A DNA stretch of 64,000 nt. It comes from Sphaeramia orbicularis. Taxonomy: Eukaryota; Chordata; Actinopteri; Kurtiformes; Apogonidae. The DNA lies in the NCBI RefSeq assembly GCF_902148855.1, contig NC_043962.1, forward strand, positions 35,323,004 to 35,387,003. The letters run 5' to 3'. Below are positions 1 to 25,511 of the stretch, in pieces; position 1 is the stretch's first letter; every line of letters starts with the position of its first letter. A program made the translations under genes and the position numbers. The notes under the pieces are model-generated. The model saw nothing but the letters and a program-made list of their open reading frames with translations. It was not told the origin of the DNA and did no database searches.

Positions 1-3000
1 AATAGATGTCTATTTCATGTCCATGTGTTGCCAAGTCGTAATTTGACATTTTTCACTAAAAAATTACATCTTCCCAAATTTTGTTATACATAATGTTAAA
101 GTGCATATAAATACCTACTCAAATATGTATAATACATGCATACAAGTTACTCTGATTACATGACAGACACTGTTGAACACAGAATTTGTCTGAGTGTTAC
201 CACTTGATCAGACCCTTGTGTATCTGAAATGTTCTAATAATATTTCATTTTGTTTGTATAACACTCTTCAAAACAAAGTTACAAGGAGCTTCACAACAGC
301 AAAAATGAAACAATCAGGTGAAATGACTGAAGCCTTAAGCAGAATGCATGAAGAATCTAAGTGTGCCGAATAATAACACATGTGATTATTAAACATTTAC
401 AACACAAAGAGATTTATAACACAAAACAATTTTAAGACAAATATGCAGGTTGTCTGACCTGTACTGTCTATTATGTAATAAATGATTTTTTCCAAGTCAA
501 TTATATGATTTCCTTTTAATTTTATTAGCTTTTTAGCATCTGACAACAAAACAACAAAATTGACTCTTTTTTTTTCTGTTAATCCTTAAAGTTGTGAAGT
601 AGCAGTAGTAAACTAAAACAATAAATGAAAATGTGTGAGGGGTACATCACAAGATTTTGTTATAATTATGGATTTATCTTGTCATTATAGCTCAACAGCC
701 AAGCATTTGGGTATTTGTTATATTGTGGATTTGTTGCAGATTTTAGGAATACATTGACAGTCTGTTCTGGTTGGACCATCCTCAGCCTATGACATAATGG
801 TATTGATCCTTGTGAACTGTTTGTTTATTTGCGTTTGGTTCATCACCATACACTTTTAATATTTTAGCAGCTGATTGTACGTGAATATAAAACCTTTCCA
901 TCACCGTCATGGCAGGAGGTTAGAGGTCGTCGACTCTTCAAATGACCCCTGAGGTCAGTGGGGCAGTGGCCTCTCCTAGAGACAACCTTCAGCCAATCAG
1001 AATTCAGTACGTTGGTCCCCTGCTCGGCTTTCCCAGGGCCTCTGATATTCATACATGTTAATGACCTTAACCCTTATTGATCATGGTCAAACAGCCAAAC
1101 CTTAAGCCATGTGGAGCCCAGCACTGGTCACCTCCACCCCTACACCACAACATTTGGTAATGTGAGTCGGCAGATTTTGCAAAAGAGGATATTTCCCCCT
1201 TGTAAACAATAGAGCACAAAAATCACAACTGAAGATACAAGGAAACAGCATAACATGCAGCTCCTCTGCTTAGATGAAATAAACATCTCATCAACTGTTT
1301 TCACAGTAGGAGGTGTTATTTATGATACAAAATATTTGCATTTTATAATCTTTGTCAACTGATGCACCTGAGTAGGCTAAGTGTATCAACATTTTACACT
1401 CAATTTGTAAAAGAACACATTTGTGTCCTTAAACACATTATAAAAACTATAGATTGCTGACATCAAGAACATGTTTCCCCTAAATATAAAATAATTATTA
1501 GGATGATCCCATTGAGTAAACACTACAAGATATCATTAAAATGGCCATTGGTTTTGAGTCTTAAATTCTAACTATAAGGTTTGAGATGATTAAATCAATA
1601 GTTAGCTCCAATCAATACATAATTACACTTGGCTCTCCTCATTTGATTGGATATTGAAGTCTGGAGGTGCTTCTTTGTCTGGTTAATCCCTCAAAATCTT
1701 TATGCAAACATACACACATATAAATGTTTCTGGAAATCAAGAGTAGTTCTGCATATATCTTGGAAGGCACAACATTTTTCCCAGCTTCAGTGTGAAGACC
1801 TCATTTACCTGCACCAATAGACGGGTGTTTTGCTGATACAGCATAACTGATCTCACAGCTGGAGCCCATTGTATGGCTGCTGAATGAGGGCTGGGGGAGA
1901 GGAGGGTCATTGTCAAAAGGCACGGTCACCAAATCAATATCTGAATTCATTAAGCAGCTGACTTGCAGCCATCAATATCTCTTCATAATTACCAGAGTGT
2001 GTGGTACGAGCAGATGCTGTTCAATGTGACCTTTTTTTTTTTTTTTTTTACCAATAACCATTACAAACTGATCATTCATTTTGTTTGCCTTATTTGTTTG
2101 TCTCAGATATCTGACAAACACAAAATAGATCTCAGTTGTAACACCTGAAATCAATGGTTAACTACTGATCATTTTCAGGTAAAAACAGTCACATAGACTG
2201 TATGCAGGGATGAACTGATGTATTTTAAGTTTGATTTTAATATATTTCAGCTTTATTATTTGTTTGACCGACTTTCCATTCAGTGCTATGATAGCAGTCA
2301 AATCAGGTGGACTTTCAGCTCTGAAGTTGTTGAGCAGCAAAAGGTCCAGTCATTGAGGAGTAATGCACAGCAAAAATGCAAAATGGTCTTATAATGTGTT
2401 AAACTGTAACACTCCTGCTTGTAACTAGTTACTGATTAGGAAGAACTACACATTTAAACCCTTTAAAAAGAAAAAGTAGGAACAACAAATTATTTTTCTT
2501 CCAGGACAGAGTGACACAACAGAGAAGTGGTGTGGCCTGGAAAATGATATGCAAAAAATTAACCACTCAAATGTTAAAAAGTTTTACATTTCTGAGTTTA
2601 AAACAAAGGGTGATTGTGCTTTAACTGTTTGATGTCAGATTTACCGAATAATCATAACAAGCTAATAACTCCTGAAGACCTGGATATTTTTTGAATGAAT
2701 GAATTTTTCTCTACATTTAACCTACCCCAAGTGATTTATCGCCGTTTATTATATATTATCCTCTACATTTTGCATTTTTCAGTGAAAATCTGCCATTTTT
2801 CAATATTTAATTTACTGATCATATAGATGTTCATAACAGCTCAGAGTAACATCACAGGTTGTTATACCAAAACAGAGAAAAATTAAGAAGTGTATTTTTC
2901 AGCAAAATATATTATCAACTGAACACATAAACAAACATCTACAACCACTGTCATTTGTCAAACCATGTCAGTTTTAAGGATGAATCAATCTTGTGAAAGC

Positions 3001-4040
3001 TGATGGTTTTTCCATGTTCACAGTAGTGTCTCTGAATATCCAAATGGGTCATATATAATGAAAATAAATTGAATTTTACCTGAACTATTTGAACGTATTG
3101 ATAAGAGTAATGGTTCAGAAGTGATTATACATTTTAGATTATGTTGGTATGCATGTAAAATGCCTCCAGAATAAAAGTAATGAAACTTTACCAAGTTTGA
3201 CTCACTAATAATGAATGCTAAAAATGCTGGTTGGCTGTAGTTTCCAAGATACAGTCTTGTGTCAAAATTCGAAATTCTGAGAATTAATAAGAGAGGGGTT
3301 TTTACTCAAAAGGAATATTTGTCTCAGAGCTACCAGATCTACTTCAAAACACTATCTGTACATTACAATACATTCACATATTAGGTTCTTTCTAGTGGAA
3401 GATTTATAAGTCTATTGTATAGCCTAACACAAACCAATATACATGTTTAATAACACTTTATGATATACATTAAAACATCAGCTGACCTGCCCTTTTGTCA
3501 TTTGTTTCTCAAGTAATCTTATTGAAGTATGTAAGATTTAGTACTTTTAATCTCAGAGGCAGATAATTTATAAAGAAAAGTCCAGACAAGTGTCAGTAAA
3601 TGCTTTTTTAGATCCTTAAGAGAAAAACAGTGTACAACTTTACAGACTAGTATTTGTATAATTTTAAAGCATCTGAAGCAACATTGTTTTGTTTTTTCAT
3701 TCCTGAAGAATTGCCCCTTTATTTTGCATTTTTTATTTGTCAGAGGTTTTGAAGGGTGCTATAGAAATGAGATTTATCATGAAGATTATCAGATGCAGTG
3801 TAGAAAGACACCGAACACAGTGTAAACACAAACACAGAATATGGGTCAGAGAGGATGTTCAATAACTTCCAGGTGCTGCAAATGTAAAGATGGTTCACTT
3901 ACATAACATATGGCCACACAAACATCATCTGGTTCTAGTTTTGAGCTTCAGACACAGGTTTGATAGATCTACACAGTCTCTGATCATTACATCATCCTGT
4001 AGGTGTAATCAGTGAAGTGAAAATAAAATCAGGGTTCAGT
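1..4040. other. Non-coding DNA upstream of prtg
   Basis: No credible exon is seen on either strand; open frames are short and lack family resemblance. The stretch is AT-rich except for a more GC-rich block around 896-1145 that holds AGGTCA-like half-sites and a CCAAT box (AGCCAATCAG), and a second mixed block around 1800-1980. A repeat copy lies at about 2665-3150. A run of T lies near 2031-2050. It probably contains distal regulatory DNA of prtg, but nothing in it can be assigned firmly. Confidence 0.6.
2665..3150 (+). mobile_element. piggyBac-type MITE, diverged copy
   Basis: This stretch aligns by eye, over most of its length, with the reverse complement of 42618-43136. Shared blocks include CTCTACATTT, TTTTTCAGTGAAAA, TTCAGCAAAATATAT and CATTTGTCAAACCA. 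The left end (TAACTCCTGAAGACCTG) resembles the CCCTTTAAGACATA terminus of the other copy, though the TTAA flank is eroded. It is non-coding. The right end is uncertain by some tens of bases. Confidence 0.6.
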
Positions 4041-4122
4041 GTTTCCTTCCTCCCCACGGCCCCTGGGGTCCCTGAACCCCACTTCGATCCATCCTTGCCT
4101 CTCTCTCCCCCCATCTGCCCTG

Positions 4123-4134
4123 TGCGCATGCGTG
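4123..4134. promoter_or_regulatory. NRF1-like motif
   Basis: TGCGCATGCGTG matches the palindromic NRF1 consensus (YGCGCAYGCGCR) except for one T. It lies about 135 bp before the prtg ATG inside the GC-rich block, where NRF1 sites of CpG promoters typically sit. Function is inferred from the motif only. Confidence 0.4.
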
Positions 4135-4246
4135 TGTCAGGGCCCAGTGCCCGTGTCCGGCCGTTGGTCCTGCTCTGCGGTCAGATGTGTCTGAGGGGAG
4201 CTGCGGACTGCATGCAGCACAGAGGAGGGTAGCTGAGGGGGGGAAA

Positions 4247-4267
4247 ATGAGAAAACATATCGGATAA
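4247..4267 (+). other. uORF directly abutting the prtg start codon
   Basis: A six-codon frame starts at ATG 4247 and ends with TAA at 4265-4267; the prtg ATG is the very next base, in the same frame. Ribosomes finishing the uORF would stop on top of the main start, a layout that favours reinitiation or repression. Whether the uORF is in the mRNA depends on the unmapped transcription start. Confidence 0.5.
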
Positions 4268-18233
<13,966 letters not shown>

Positions 18234-20140
18234 CATCGCCTGGCCTGGATGTGCTCCCCAGCTACCGGAGTTATGTCGCTATTTCCTTGTTTGCTTCCCG
18301 AGTTGAGCCTCCCTATCATTTCCTGAGGCACAAAGGATCAGGGAGCACAGCTGCTGCGATGGAGGGAATGTGCACTGGCTTCGGATCTACCTCAGGATTT
18401 TGTATGAATGTTTGTTATAACATTTTATTTCCATTTTTTAAACTTTCTACCTGTTTGTCTGTGTTTGGCATTGTCTGTCCAAAACCAAAGCTCACCTACG
18501 ATGAATGTTTAAAAGAATGTTCGAAATGTACTGCGATACATTTTCATTGTATTTAATTTTTTCCACTGGAGCAGAGGGTATAATTGAGCCCTTTTGACTT
18601 TTGACTGATTATCTACCTCAGTGTTCTGTTCCTGTATATACATTACTACCTCCTTTGTACCACGTATTGTGCAGTATTATCTCAGACTCAGGGGACAAGG
18701 TGCAAACACTTCATTGCCACGTCTTGTTACCTCTGTTGGGCGTTATTATCTAGAGACCTTCATTTTTAAATTCTCTTGAGCTTTTATTTTCATGGTTGAA
18801 AGAGCTTTCATTTGACATTATTTGTCGTTGAATGGTGTATGTTGTGAAAAAACAAGTGCATTAGATTTTGTCAAACCATTTGAGCTTTATTATACAATAT
18901 TGTTTGGCTTTTTAAGTGCACTGAACCAAAAGCTTTAACATGGCCTTAAAGTTGAAAGGGCTTTGCATACTATAAATGATGAGATCCAAAGACAGGAAGA
19001 ATTGTACCCAAAGAGTTTTGATAATACAAAGATATTCTATGGCAGCCAAAAATATAGTGAGTGTACGTTTGCCAAAATATTGATGTAAATTTTCCCTAAG
19101 AATGGTGGTTTAGGTGCTTTACTCAGTGTAAATTTTCTTAATGCTTTATTCTGGTGAAAGCTTTAGCACAGGTCTTTCTGGCATGTGCTCCCTTTGCCTT
19201 CTAGACCATTGCTAAATACAGCGGTGATGCCGATGCTATTATCCAAAGAGTTGTCTGCTTCCTCAGATGGGTACGGCTTTATATTCAGTTGCTTCTTTAT
19301 ACAACAAGGTGCAAATTATTGACACGAATCCAAAGATCCAATGCCAGTGATAGGCGATGATATTTTGATTCTTTGCTCAGAGGATCATCTGTCGCTGTTC
19401 ACCAGATTTTCTGTGTGGGGAAGAATTCTTTATCTCTCCATTGTATTTCCTGTCCAGGTGTGACAATGAAGGATTCTGACTATCAAAATCAAAACCCTAT
19501 GTGTGAACAGCAACATAATCAATTTTTAGACCTTTGTAATACAAATAATCCTAACCAAAGAAACTAAGTCTCTGTTAATTAGTGATTTTCTTTGGTTTTC
19601 ATTTAAAAACATTGTTCTCATTTAAATGTGATATGATTTTCAATGGTTTTGATGACTAGAAAGGCATTTTTACATAGTTGAATTCTTAAAGCTTGAGATA
19701 TCATAAGCTGTCCTACTGTATGTTGTCACCATCATATTTCACCTGAATGATGCTTAGGTTACAATGAAAACTTAAAATTAGATTTTTTTTTTTTTTTAAA
19801 TTTTTAGTATGATGTGAACCAAAAATTTCCCCTTTTTCAATGTGGCATTTTTCTAAATTATAGGATTTGTCTCAAGTTTAAGCTGTCTGTGTAAAGCCTG
19901 ATTTGATTCCACAGGTGATTTTGCTGACTTAATTCAGGTGCCAAATATAGATTTAGGATGTAGACTTGACTGTTATTATTTAACTTATGATTTTCTGATA
20001 TTTTGCTTTTGAATACCAAAAACACCCTTTAATGCAATGTATGCAACAGTACAAATTATTTTAGGAGTTGAAATGTTGCAACAGACTTTTTGATACTCTC
20101 AGGATGATCACAAATAAAAAATAAAATTCCTACTGGAGAA
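18234..20140 (+). other. prtg: prtg 3'UTR (predicted)
   Basis: AT-rich non-coding sequence runs from the prtg stop codon to overlapping AATAAA hexamers at 20113-20118 and 20120-20125, which are followed by a GT/T-rich stretch near 20141-20172 as expected downstream of a cleavage site. A Pumilio-like TGTATATA occurs near 18634. The 1.9 kb length is plausible for a developmental receptor. The true end needs transcript data. Confidence 0.55.
20113..20125 (+). terminator. Predicted poly(A) signals of prtg
   Basis: Two overlapping AATAAA hexamers are followed 20-50 bp later by GT- and T-rich sequence. They are the best cleavage signal between the prtg stop codon and the microsatellite. Confidence 0.5.
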
Positions 20141-20323
20141 ATATGTGATGTTTTACTGTGTCTTTTTGTGGTTATCAGTTTTTATTAATATGTAATGTTT
20201 TTTCTTTCAAAACTCTTCACACCATTAACAAAACATTGTACAATCTAAAAAGAAAGAACTATATTAATAAGGTAAATACAAAAAGATGAGATTTAAACAA
20301 CCTATTTTGTCTTAAAAGACTGA

Positions 20324-20509
<186 letters not shown>

Positions 20510-20917
20510 CTGAGGTGGTGTAAATATATTTATGACCAGCATTTTAACCCCAGACAGAAGTGAGTTAATTGCACAGTGAAATGGCATGTGGATGTAAAAT
20601 AAAATAGACTATACATAGTAAATACAACAAATGTACCGTTCTTCAACATAAGCAGTGATTTATCTTCTTTTCAGCATAGTCATAACAAATTTAGAAACCT
20701 AACAAATCAAAGTGGAGACATATATTTTGTAGAAATGTCCATTTGATGATGATAGAAAAGGAAAATCAAAATTATATTTCATTAACTCTCATTCCCATTT
20801 TAATAAAATTTCGTCAGATTTAGGTTTTATTGGGATGTGTTTTTGCAAAAAAGGAACATAGTAATGTTTTCATTGTGAGTTTATGCAGTCATTTTGGAGT
20901 GAGGTATGTTTAGCATA

Positions 20918-21112
20918 TGGCCTGTGTGCCAAAACCAGCCCACCAGAGGGTCCAATCTGGTCTGTGGGATGAATTTACAAAGTGCAAAAATTACGCTTAA
21001 GATTTTAACAATCAAGTCATTATTTATTTAGGTTATTATTTACTAGTTTGGCCCATTTGAGATTAAAATGGACTGTATGTGACCCCCAAACTAAAATGAG
21101 TTTGACACCCCA
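20918..21112 (-). mobile_element. hAT-like non-autonomous element fragment
   Basis: The right end reads AAAATGAGTTTGACACCCC, the reverse complement of the GGGGTGTCAAACTCA terminus common to hAT-type MITEs. The inner part (GGGTCCAATCTGG, GGGATGAATTTACAAAGTG) fits the same teleost family as I remember it. The left terminus is not recognisable, so the copy is probably incomplete. It is non-coding. Confidence 0.55.
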
Positions 21113-21539
21113 GAGAATCAAGTTTATCTTTCTGTTAAAGATAAGAACCTGACATTTATCTGAAAAATGGATTTCTAATGGTAAGATGTTTTTATACATA
21201 CATGAAGAATTTAGGACTAAACCCTGTCACACATTACATTAACCTTTTCAAAATTGTTCATGCAAACTACAAATTCTGCTATTAATCTTATGTGATTTGT
21301 CCATTTAGGTTTTGAAAAACAGTGTCAATATTTCAGCTGACACTTGTTTTTTTTTTCTTTTCTCTTTCCTGTTGTACTGTTTCACAAAACATTTTTTGAA
21401 ATAAATACCTTGCACATACAAATGCAATGTAGAACAACATAACTTGAACCCAAATATATGCAGTACTTTACTTATAAACAGTCCTTCTTTAGTCCTATTA
21501 CTTGCTTTTACATCGCACCCAGCCACAAGTCCACAAATC

Positions 21540-21735
21540 CGGCAAGAGGTAAACACACGGATTAGATTTCCTTCAGAAAATGTGCGCTTGTATCCGGGTC
21601 AGTGTAACAGAGGGTCCACCAGGGGGCAGCCGACCCCCCAGCAGGCGCTTCTGTCGCCGCTGTCAAACAGGAAGAAGAAGACAGGGCTCGGTCTTGTTTT
21701 TGTTAGACGGCGCACGCAGCACATCTGCTGTGAAG
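21540..21735 (+). promoter_or_regulatory. rsl24d1: rsl24d1 promoter / 5'UTR region
   Basis: A GC-rich block precedes the rsl24d1 ATG. It holds a perfect CTCF core (21616-21629) and an ETS-like CAGGAAG near 21668. An in-frame ATG at 21580 would add 52 residues with no resemblance to the conserved protein, so the true start is taken as 21736 and transcription probably begins downstream of 21580. Confidence 0.5.
21616..21629 (+). promoter_or_regulatory. CTCF-type motif upstream of rsl24d1
   Basis: CCACCAGGGGGCAG fits the CTCF core CCASYAGRKGGCRS at every position. It lies about 110 bp before the rsl24d1 start codon. Binding is inferred from the motif only. Confidence 0.55.
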
Positions 21736-23318
21736 ATGCGCATCGAAAAGTGTTATTTCTGCTCGGGACCAGTGTACCCCGGGCATGGGGTGATGTTTGT
21801 ACGTAACGACTGTAAGGTATGAAAGTGTTTTTATTGTTAATAATCCTCTATCTTTAGCTGTAGCTCATTTTGACTGTTAGCCTTGGTCTGTTAGCTTGCT
21901 GGCTAATAACGTGTTGGATCCACTCACGTGGATGAAGATAAGCGTCAGTAACAGACAAACAGACAGCAATAAAACTCAAGGGAGAATAATGTAGAGTCAA
22001 AGAAAACTCAGTTAACGTACATTGTCATAATCTACAGTAGTGGCTGCCTCGTGTCAAGTAATGGTCAGTGAAACAGATGGGAGGCCCTGGCATTTAACTG
22101 GGCCTGAATAAGCATCGTTTTGAGCTAAAGAAGTAGCTGCAGCGCCCCCTAACGGTGCATTATGAAACGTACAGGAGCTTGAAGTAGAATAGATTTTTTT
22201 TTTTCCATAGTTTAATTTTACAGTTAAGTACTTAACTGTCTATTAAATTCTGTAAAGATTATAAAGTTTAATCTGGCTCACTCTAATAACCATGTGCATG
22301 CACAAAGCCACATATTTACTTGCTTTTAGATTTACTGGCAGTGCTTGAATTGGAGGAAAACTATCTAAAAGGGAGGCTTGTGTTTATTAAAATTGTCTGA
22401 TGTTAGCAAACACAGCCACAATCTTAATGTTTATCTGTTCTTTCATTTTTCTTAAATATAGTCATTCAGATTTTGCAGATCAAAATGCCATAAGAACTTC
22501 AAAAAGAAGCGTAACCCAAGAAAAACCAGATGGACCAAAGCTTTCAGGAAAGCGTCGGGAAAGGAGTTGACAGTGGTGAGTATATAGTTTATTGTAAAAT
22601 ATGTCTCTTTCCTTAATTTGTTGTTTTGTCACTTAATAAATTTTCCATCATGCAGGATAACTCTTTGGAGTTTGAGAAGCGCAGAAATATCCCTGTTAAA
22701 TATAACAGGGAGCTGTGGGACAAGACAGGTAATATATTGATTGACTTTTCACAATTATTCCAATGTGATGATGATGACAAATATTTGAACAAGATAATCA
22801 TATGTGTTTTAACATTCCTACAGTGGAAGCAATGAAGAGGGTGGAAGAAATAAAACGGAAACGACAAGCCAAATTTATCATGAACAGGTACAAAGTTTTT
22901 CCCCCACTGAGGCATTTCAGTCTTTTATACCATTTATTCACCAAGGCTTACGGGACTGGTACCAATGTTAATTAACTCCTCATATTGTCTTTACTTTTAA
23001 GATTGAAGAAGGGCAAAGTGTTGGAGAAGGAAGAGGCTATCCAGGAAGTCAAGAAAAATATTCACCTCATCAAAGCACCACATGCAGGTAAGAGTTATTG
23101 AATTGCTCATTTGTCAAGGTATAAGGGAGAATCATTTAATCATGCTGAATGTAATAAACTCATTCATACATCTGATACAGTTAATTGGAATCAAAGCATG
23201 TTCTGCATTGCTCTAAATTTTCATTTGTTTTTTTTTTGCAGGAAAAGCCAAACAGATGGAAGACAAAATGGTGCAAAAGTTACAAGAAGATATCGACATG
23301 GGTGATGAGGACATTTGA
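21736..23318 (+). CDS. rsl24d1: Ribosomal L24 domain-containing protein 1 (60S biogenesis factor)
   Basis: Orthologue of yeast Rlp24, a nucleolar placeholder on pre-60S particles that is later exchanged for ribosomal protein eL24. Six exons: 21736-21816, 22462-22575, 22656-22728, 22824-22887, 23002-23087, 23242-23318, giving 164 residues against about 163 in human. The N-terminus carries the L24e zinc-binding pattern CxxC (Cys6/Cys9 region) with two further Cys at about 26 and 32, then a very basic stretch rich in Lys/Arg and the conserved KAFRKA and WTKAFRK segments; the C-terminal part is a charged helix ending in an acidic tail. The start at 21736 gives the conserved [12 protein letters not shown] opening and has A at -3. 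The protein is nearly identical to human by memory over its first 110 residues. No snoRNA was recognised in its introns. Confidence 0.96.
22141..22155 (-). promoter_or_regulatory. CTCF-like motif in rsl24d1 intron 1
   Basis: AGCGCCCCCTAACGG read on the minus strand is CCGTTAGGGGGCGCT, which fits the CTCF core with one mismatch. It faces the plus-strand motif at 21616 about 520 bp away. Confidence 0.4.
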
Positions 23319-23625
23319 TTTTTAATATAGGCTTTGATTTGAGATAAATCTCAAGGATTGGACTTTGTTATATACTGCACTCTGTTTTGGTAAATTGGGC
23401 AGATTAAAAATGTAAAACTTTCAGTTTTACTTTGTGCTGCCCAATGGTTGGAAATGTTGGCCTCACAAAGATCTGCCTCCAAACCAACAGAAAAAACACC
23501 TTTTTCTTTCATTCTTTTACTTTTTGTTTTTTTTTTTCACTTAATTTGTGGTTCCATAGTGTTTATCTATTTTGTTGCAAAACCTAATGTATTACAGTAA
23601 TACACATACTCAACACCAACAAAAA

Positions 23626-23631
23626 AATAAA
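23626..23631 (+). terminator. Predicted poly(A) signal of rsl24d1
   Basis: AATAAA lies 308 bp after the stop codon, followed by T-rich sequence from about 23650. It would give a 3'UTR of about 330 nt. Confidence 0.55.
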
Positions 23632-23639
23632 CGCTTAAA

Positions 23640-24350
23640 TAACCGTATGCCTCTTTTTTTCCTCTTGCTCTTTTTAAGGAGAAAACTGTCATTGTATTGT
23701 TCGGTACTGCATCTGTTACATGACAAAACAAGCAACTGATACATACACTCCACAAAGTGTTTTATTATTATATGACATGTTCTATATTACTTTGTACAAT
23801 ATAGTACTAAATAATATAATACTAAAGCCTATCATGTATTGGAATACTTTTTCTACAGGCATATACAGTAATGGGACAGGTATTACACTTGGTAGTGCCT
23901 TTATTGTTATAATGCCAGGACAAGTCATACAGTCAACATGTATTATTCTAATACCAAGCTAGAAACAATGAAAATGAAAAATCAAAATATCCTGAAACTA
24001 CTGTTTGAAGGTGCATTTTTTTTTTTTTGTGCTGGAAGAATAGAAAATTTAGTTTGTGAAAAGACAAGTGAAATGTTTATTCATGGCAAAATATTTATAA
24101 ATGTACATTTAATAATAATAAAAAAAAAACAACTTGCGTTTAAAAAAAAAAAAAAAAAAATCTTAAAACAAATGAACCAAAATAGAGCTGTGAAAACAGG
24201 AACTTATGAAGTTTTTTTTTTTTTACTATGTCTTTAACTTATTTCTCTTATTAACTTATTCCCTCTTATTTCTGTGTTCCTTTTTTTAATCGAATTAATT
24301 GTATACATATACCTCGTGGGGAGACTGTTGATACGATAAAGGGTAAAGGA
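23640..24350. other. Spacer between rsl24d1 and arpp19
   Basis: AT-rich, with several A and T runs (around 24017-24028, 24119-24160 and 24213-24224). No exon, RNA gene or recognisable transposon was seen. In the human genome, by memory, the corresponding interval between RSL24D1 and ARPP19 holds megabases and other genes, so this is a lineage-specific join. Confidence 0.5.
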
Positions 24351-24591
24351 TTTCAGATGGTGTCAGTCAGGTCGGTAGAAAAGCCTCCAGGCTGTAGTTT
24401 CTTCCATCCGTGTCTCTGGCATCGACTCTCCGGCCTGTTGCTGGACAGGCTGCATGACAGGGCAGGCTCAGGCTGCCGCTGCTGTTCGCCCGCCTAGCTG
24501 TTTCTGCTGCTGTCACTGCTATTTATCTCCCAGGTGCTGGTAGGACGGTGGCATCCACAGTTTCGTAAGCACAGCAGGAATCCAAACAGCT
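24350..24591 (+). promoter_or_regulatory. arpp19: arpp19 promoter / 5'UTR region
   Basis: A GC-rich block lies immediately before the arpp19 ATG, after several hundred bases of AT-rich DNA. Composition and position suggest a CpG-type promoter and short 5'UTR. No TATA box is obvious. Confidence 0.45.
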
Positions 24592-25511
24592 ATGTCCGAG
24601 GAGGCTGAAGACACAATGAACTCAGAAGAGCAGCAGGTAAACAACAATGAGCCTAACTGCAATTTTAATAAACCAATTTCGAAACACGAGTCAGAAAATT
24701 ACTAGGCGGTTAGCAGCTAGCTAGTTAGCCTGTAGCTACTCTGCCTGCTACCAACGATGCTACCGCCAAGTAATTAGCTAATTAGCTACTACGGGGCAAA
24801 AGAAGCCTGTGTTGCCGGGGAACTAACATGCAGAGAGTTGTATCTTGTGTGTTTGGACTGATGTATCAGTCAATATCGGTTAATCCAGTAGCTTAACGTG
24901 AAGTTTATGGTGAAATTATTACTAGTGCAAACAGTAACGTCAGCTGGAGTTTCCCCCATGGCGGCGCTGAAACATTTAAGAAAAAGTAGTAATGTCTTGT
25001 GTTGCCAGTGACTACCGCTGTCATAATGTACATGTTGTTCCAGTTATATTACATGTTAAGTCTTGCGTGCACAGTAGTTTCACCACCAAACCTGCTAGGC
25101 GGAGTGAATGACATCCATTCTGTGTTCTATGAACAGGAAGTAGAGGACAAAGTAATCAGTCCAGAGAAAGCAGAGGAAGCTAAACTGAAGGCCAGGTATC
25201 CAAACCTTGGAGCCAAGCCTGGAGGATCAGACTTTCTCAGGAAAAGACTGCAGAAAGGGGTATGTTTCCAACCTTTGCCCAGTAAACCGTTCATTTAAGC
25301 AGAGCATCTTTTTAATTTTCATTTTGTCTTCTTGTTTGTTCAGCAAAAGTATTTTGACTCGGGTGACTACAACATGGCCAAGGCAAAAATGAAGAACAAG
25401 CAGCTGCCGTCAGCCCCAGCGGAGAAGACGGAGATCACAGGAGGGCACATCCCAACACCTCAGGACCTGCCTCAAAGAAAGACAATTGTTGCCAGCAAAC
25501 TGGCCGGTTAA
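24592..25511 (+). CDS. arpp19: cAMP-regulated phosphoprotein 19 (PP2A-B55 inhibitor)
   Basis: Small, unstructured member of the endosulfine/ARPP family. When phosphorylated by Greatwall (MASTL) it inhibits PP2A-B55 and permits mitotic entry. Exons: 24592-24636, 25137-25259, 25344-25511; 111 residues (human 112). The central Greatwall site is intact: [16 protein letters not shown], encoded at the start of exon 3. The segment [14 protein letters not shown] and the helix ending in FLRKRLQKG are conserved. Oddity: the C-terminus reads [12 protein letters not shown] where mammalian ARPP19 reads QRKPSLVASKLAG, so the usual PKA serine is missing and one residue is lost. The start has G at -3 and gives the family's acidic N-terminus. 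ARPP19 rather than ENSA is favoured by the syntenic place beside myo5a and the VASKLAG ending. Confidence 0.93.

Larger units (their letters stand above)
4040..4267 (+). promoter_or_regulatory. prtg: prtg promoter / 5'UTR region, GC-rich
   Basis: A GC-rich, CpG-containing island in an otherwise AT-rich landscape lies directly in front of the prtg start codon, as expected of a CpG-type vertebrate promoter. It contains the NRF1-like palindrome TGCGCATGCGTG at 4123-4134. Two short upstream reading frames (4212-4232 and 4247-4267) would be in the 5'UTR if transcription starts upstream of them. No TATA box is obvious. The transcription start itself cannot be placed from sequence. Confidence 0.5.

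Noticed and set aside
22729-22823. Possible C/D snoRNA in rsl24d1 intron 3
   Set aside because: A TGATGATGA C-box-like word is present but no CTGA D box or terminal stem follows; other introns have only isolated boxes.
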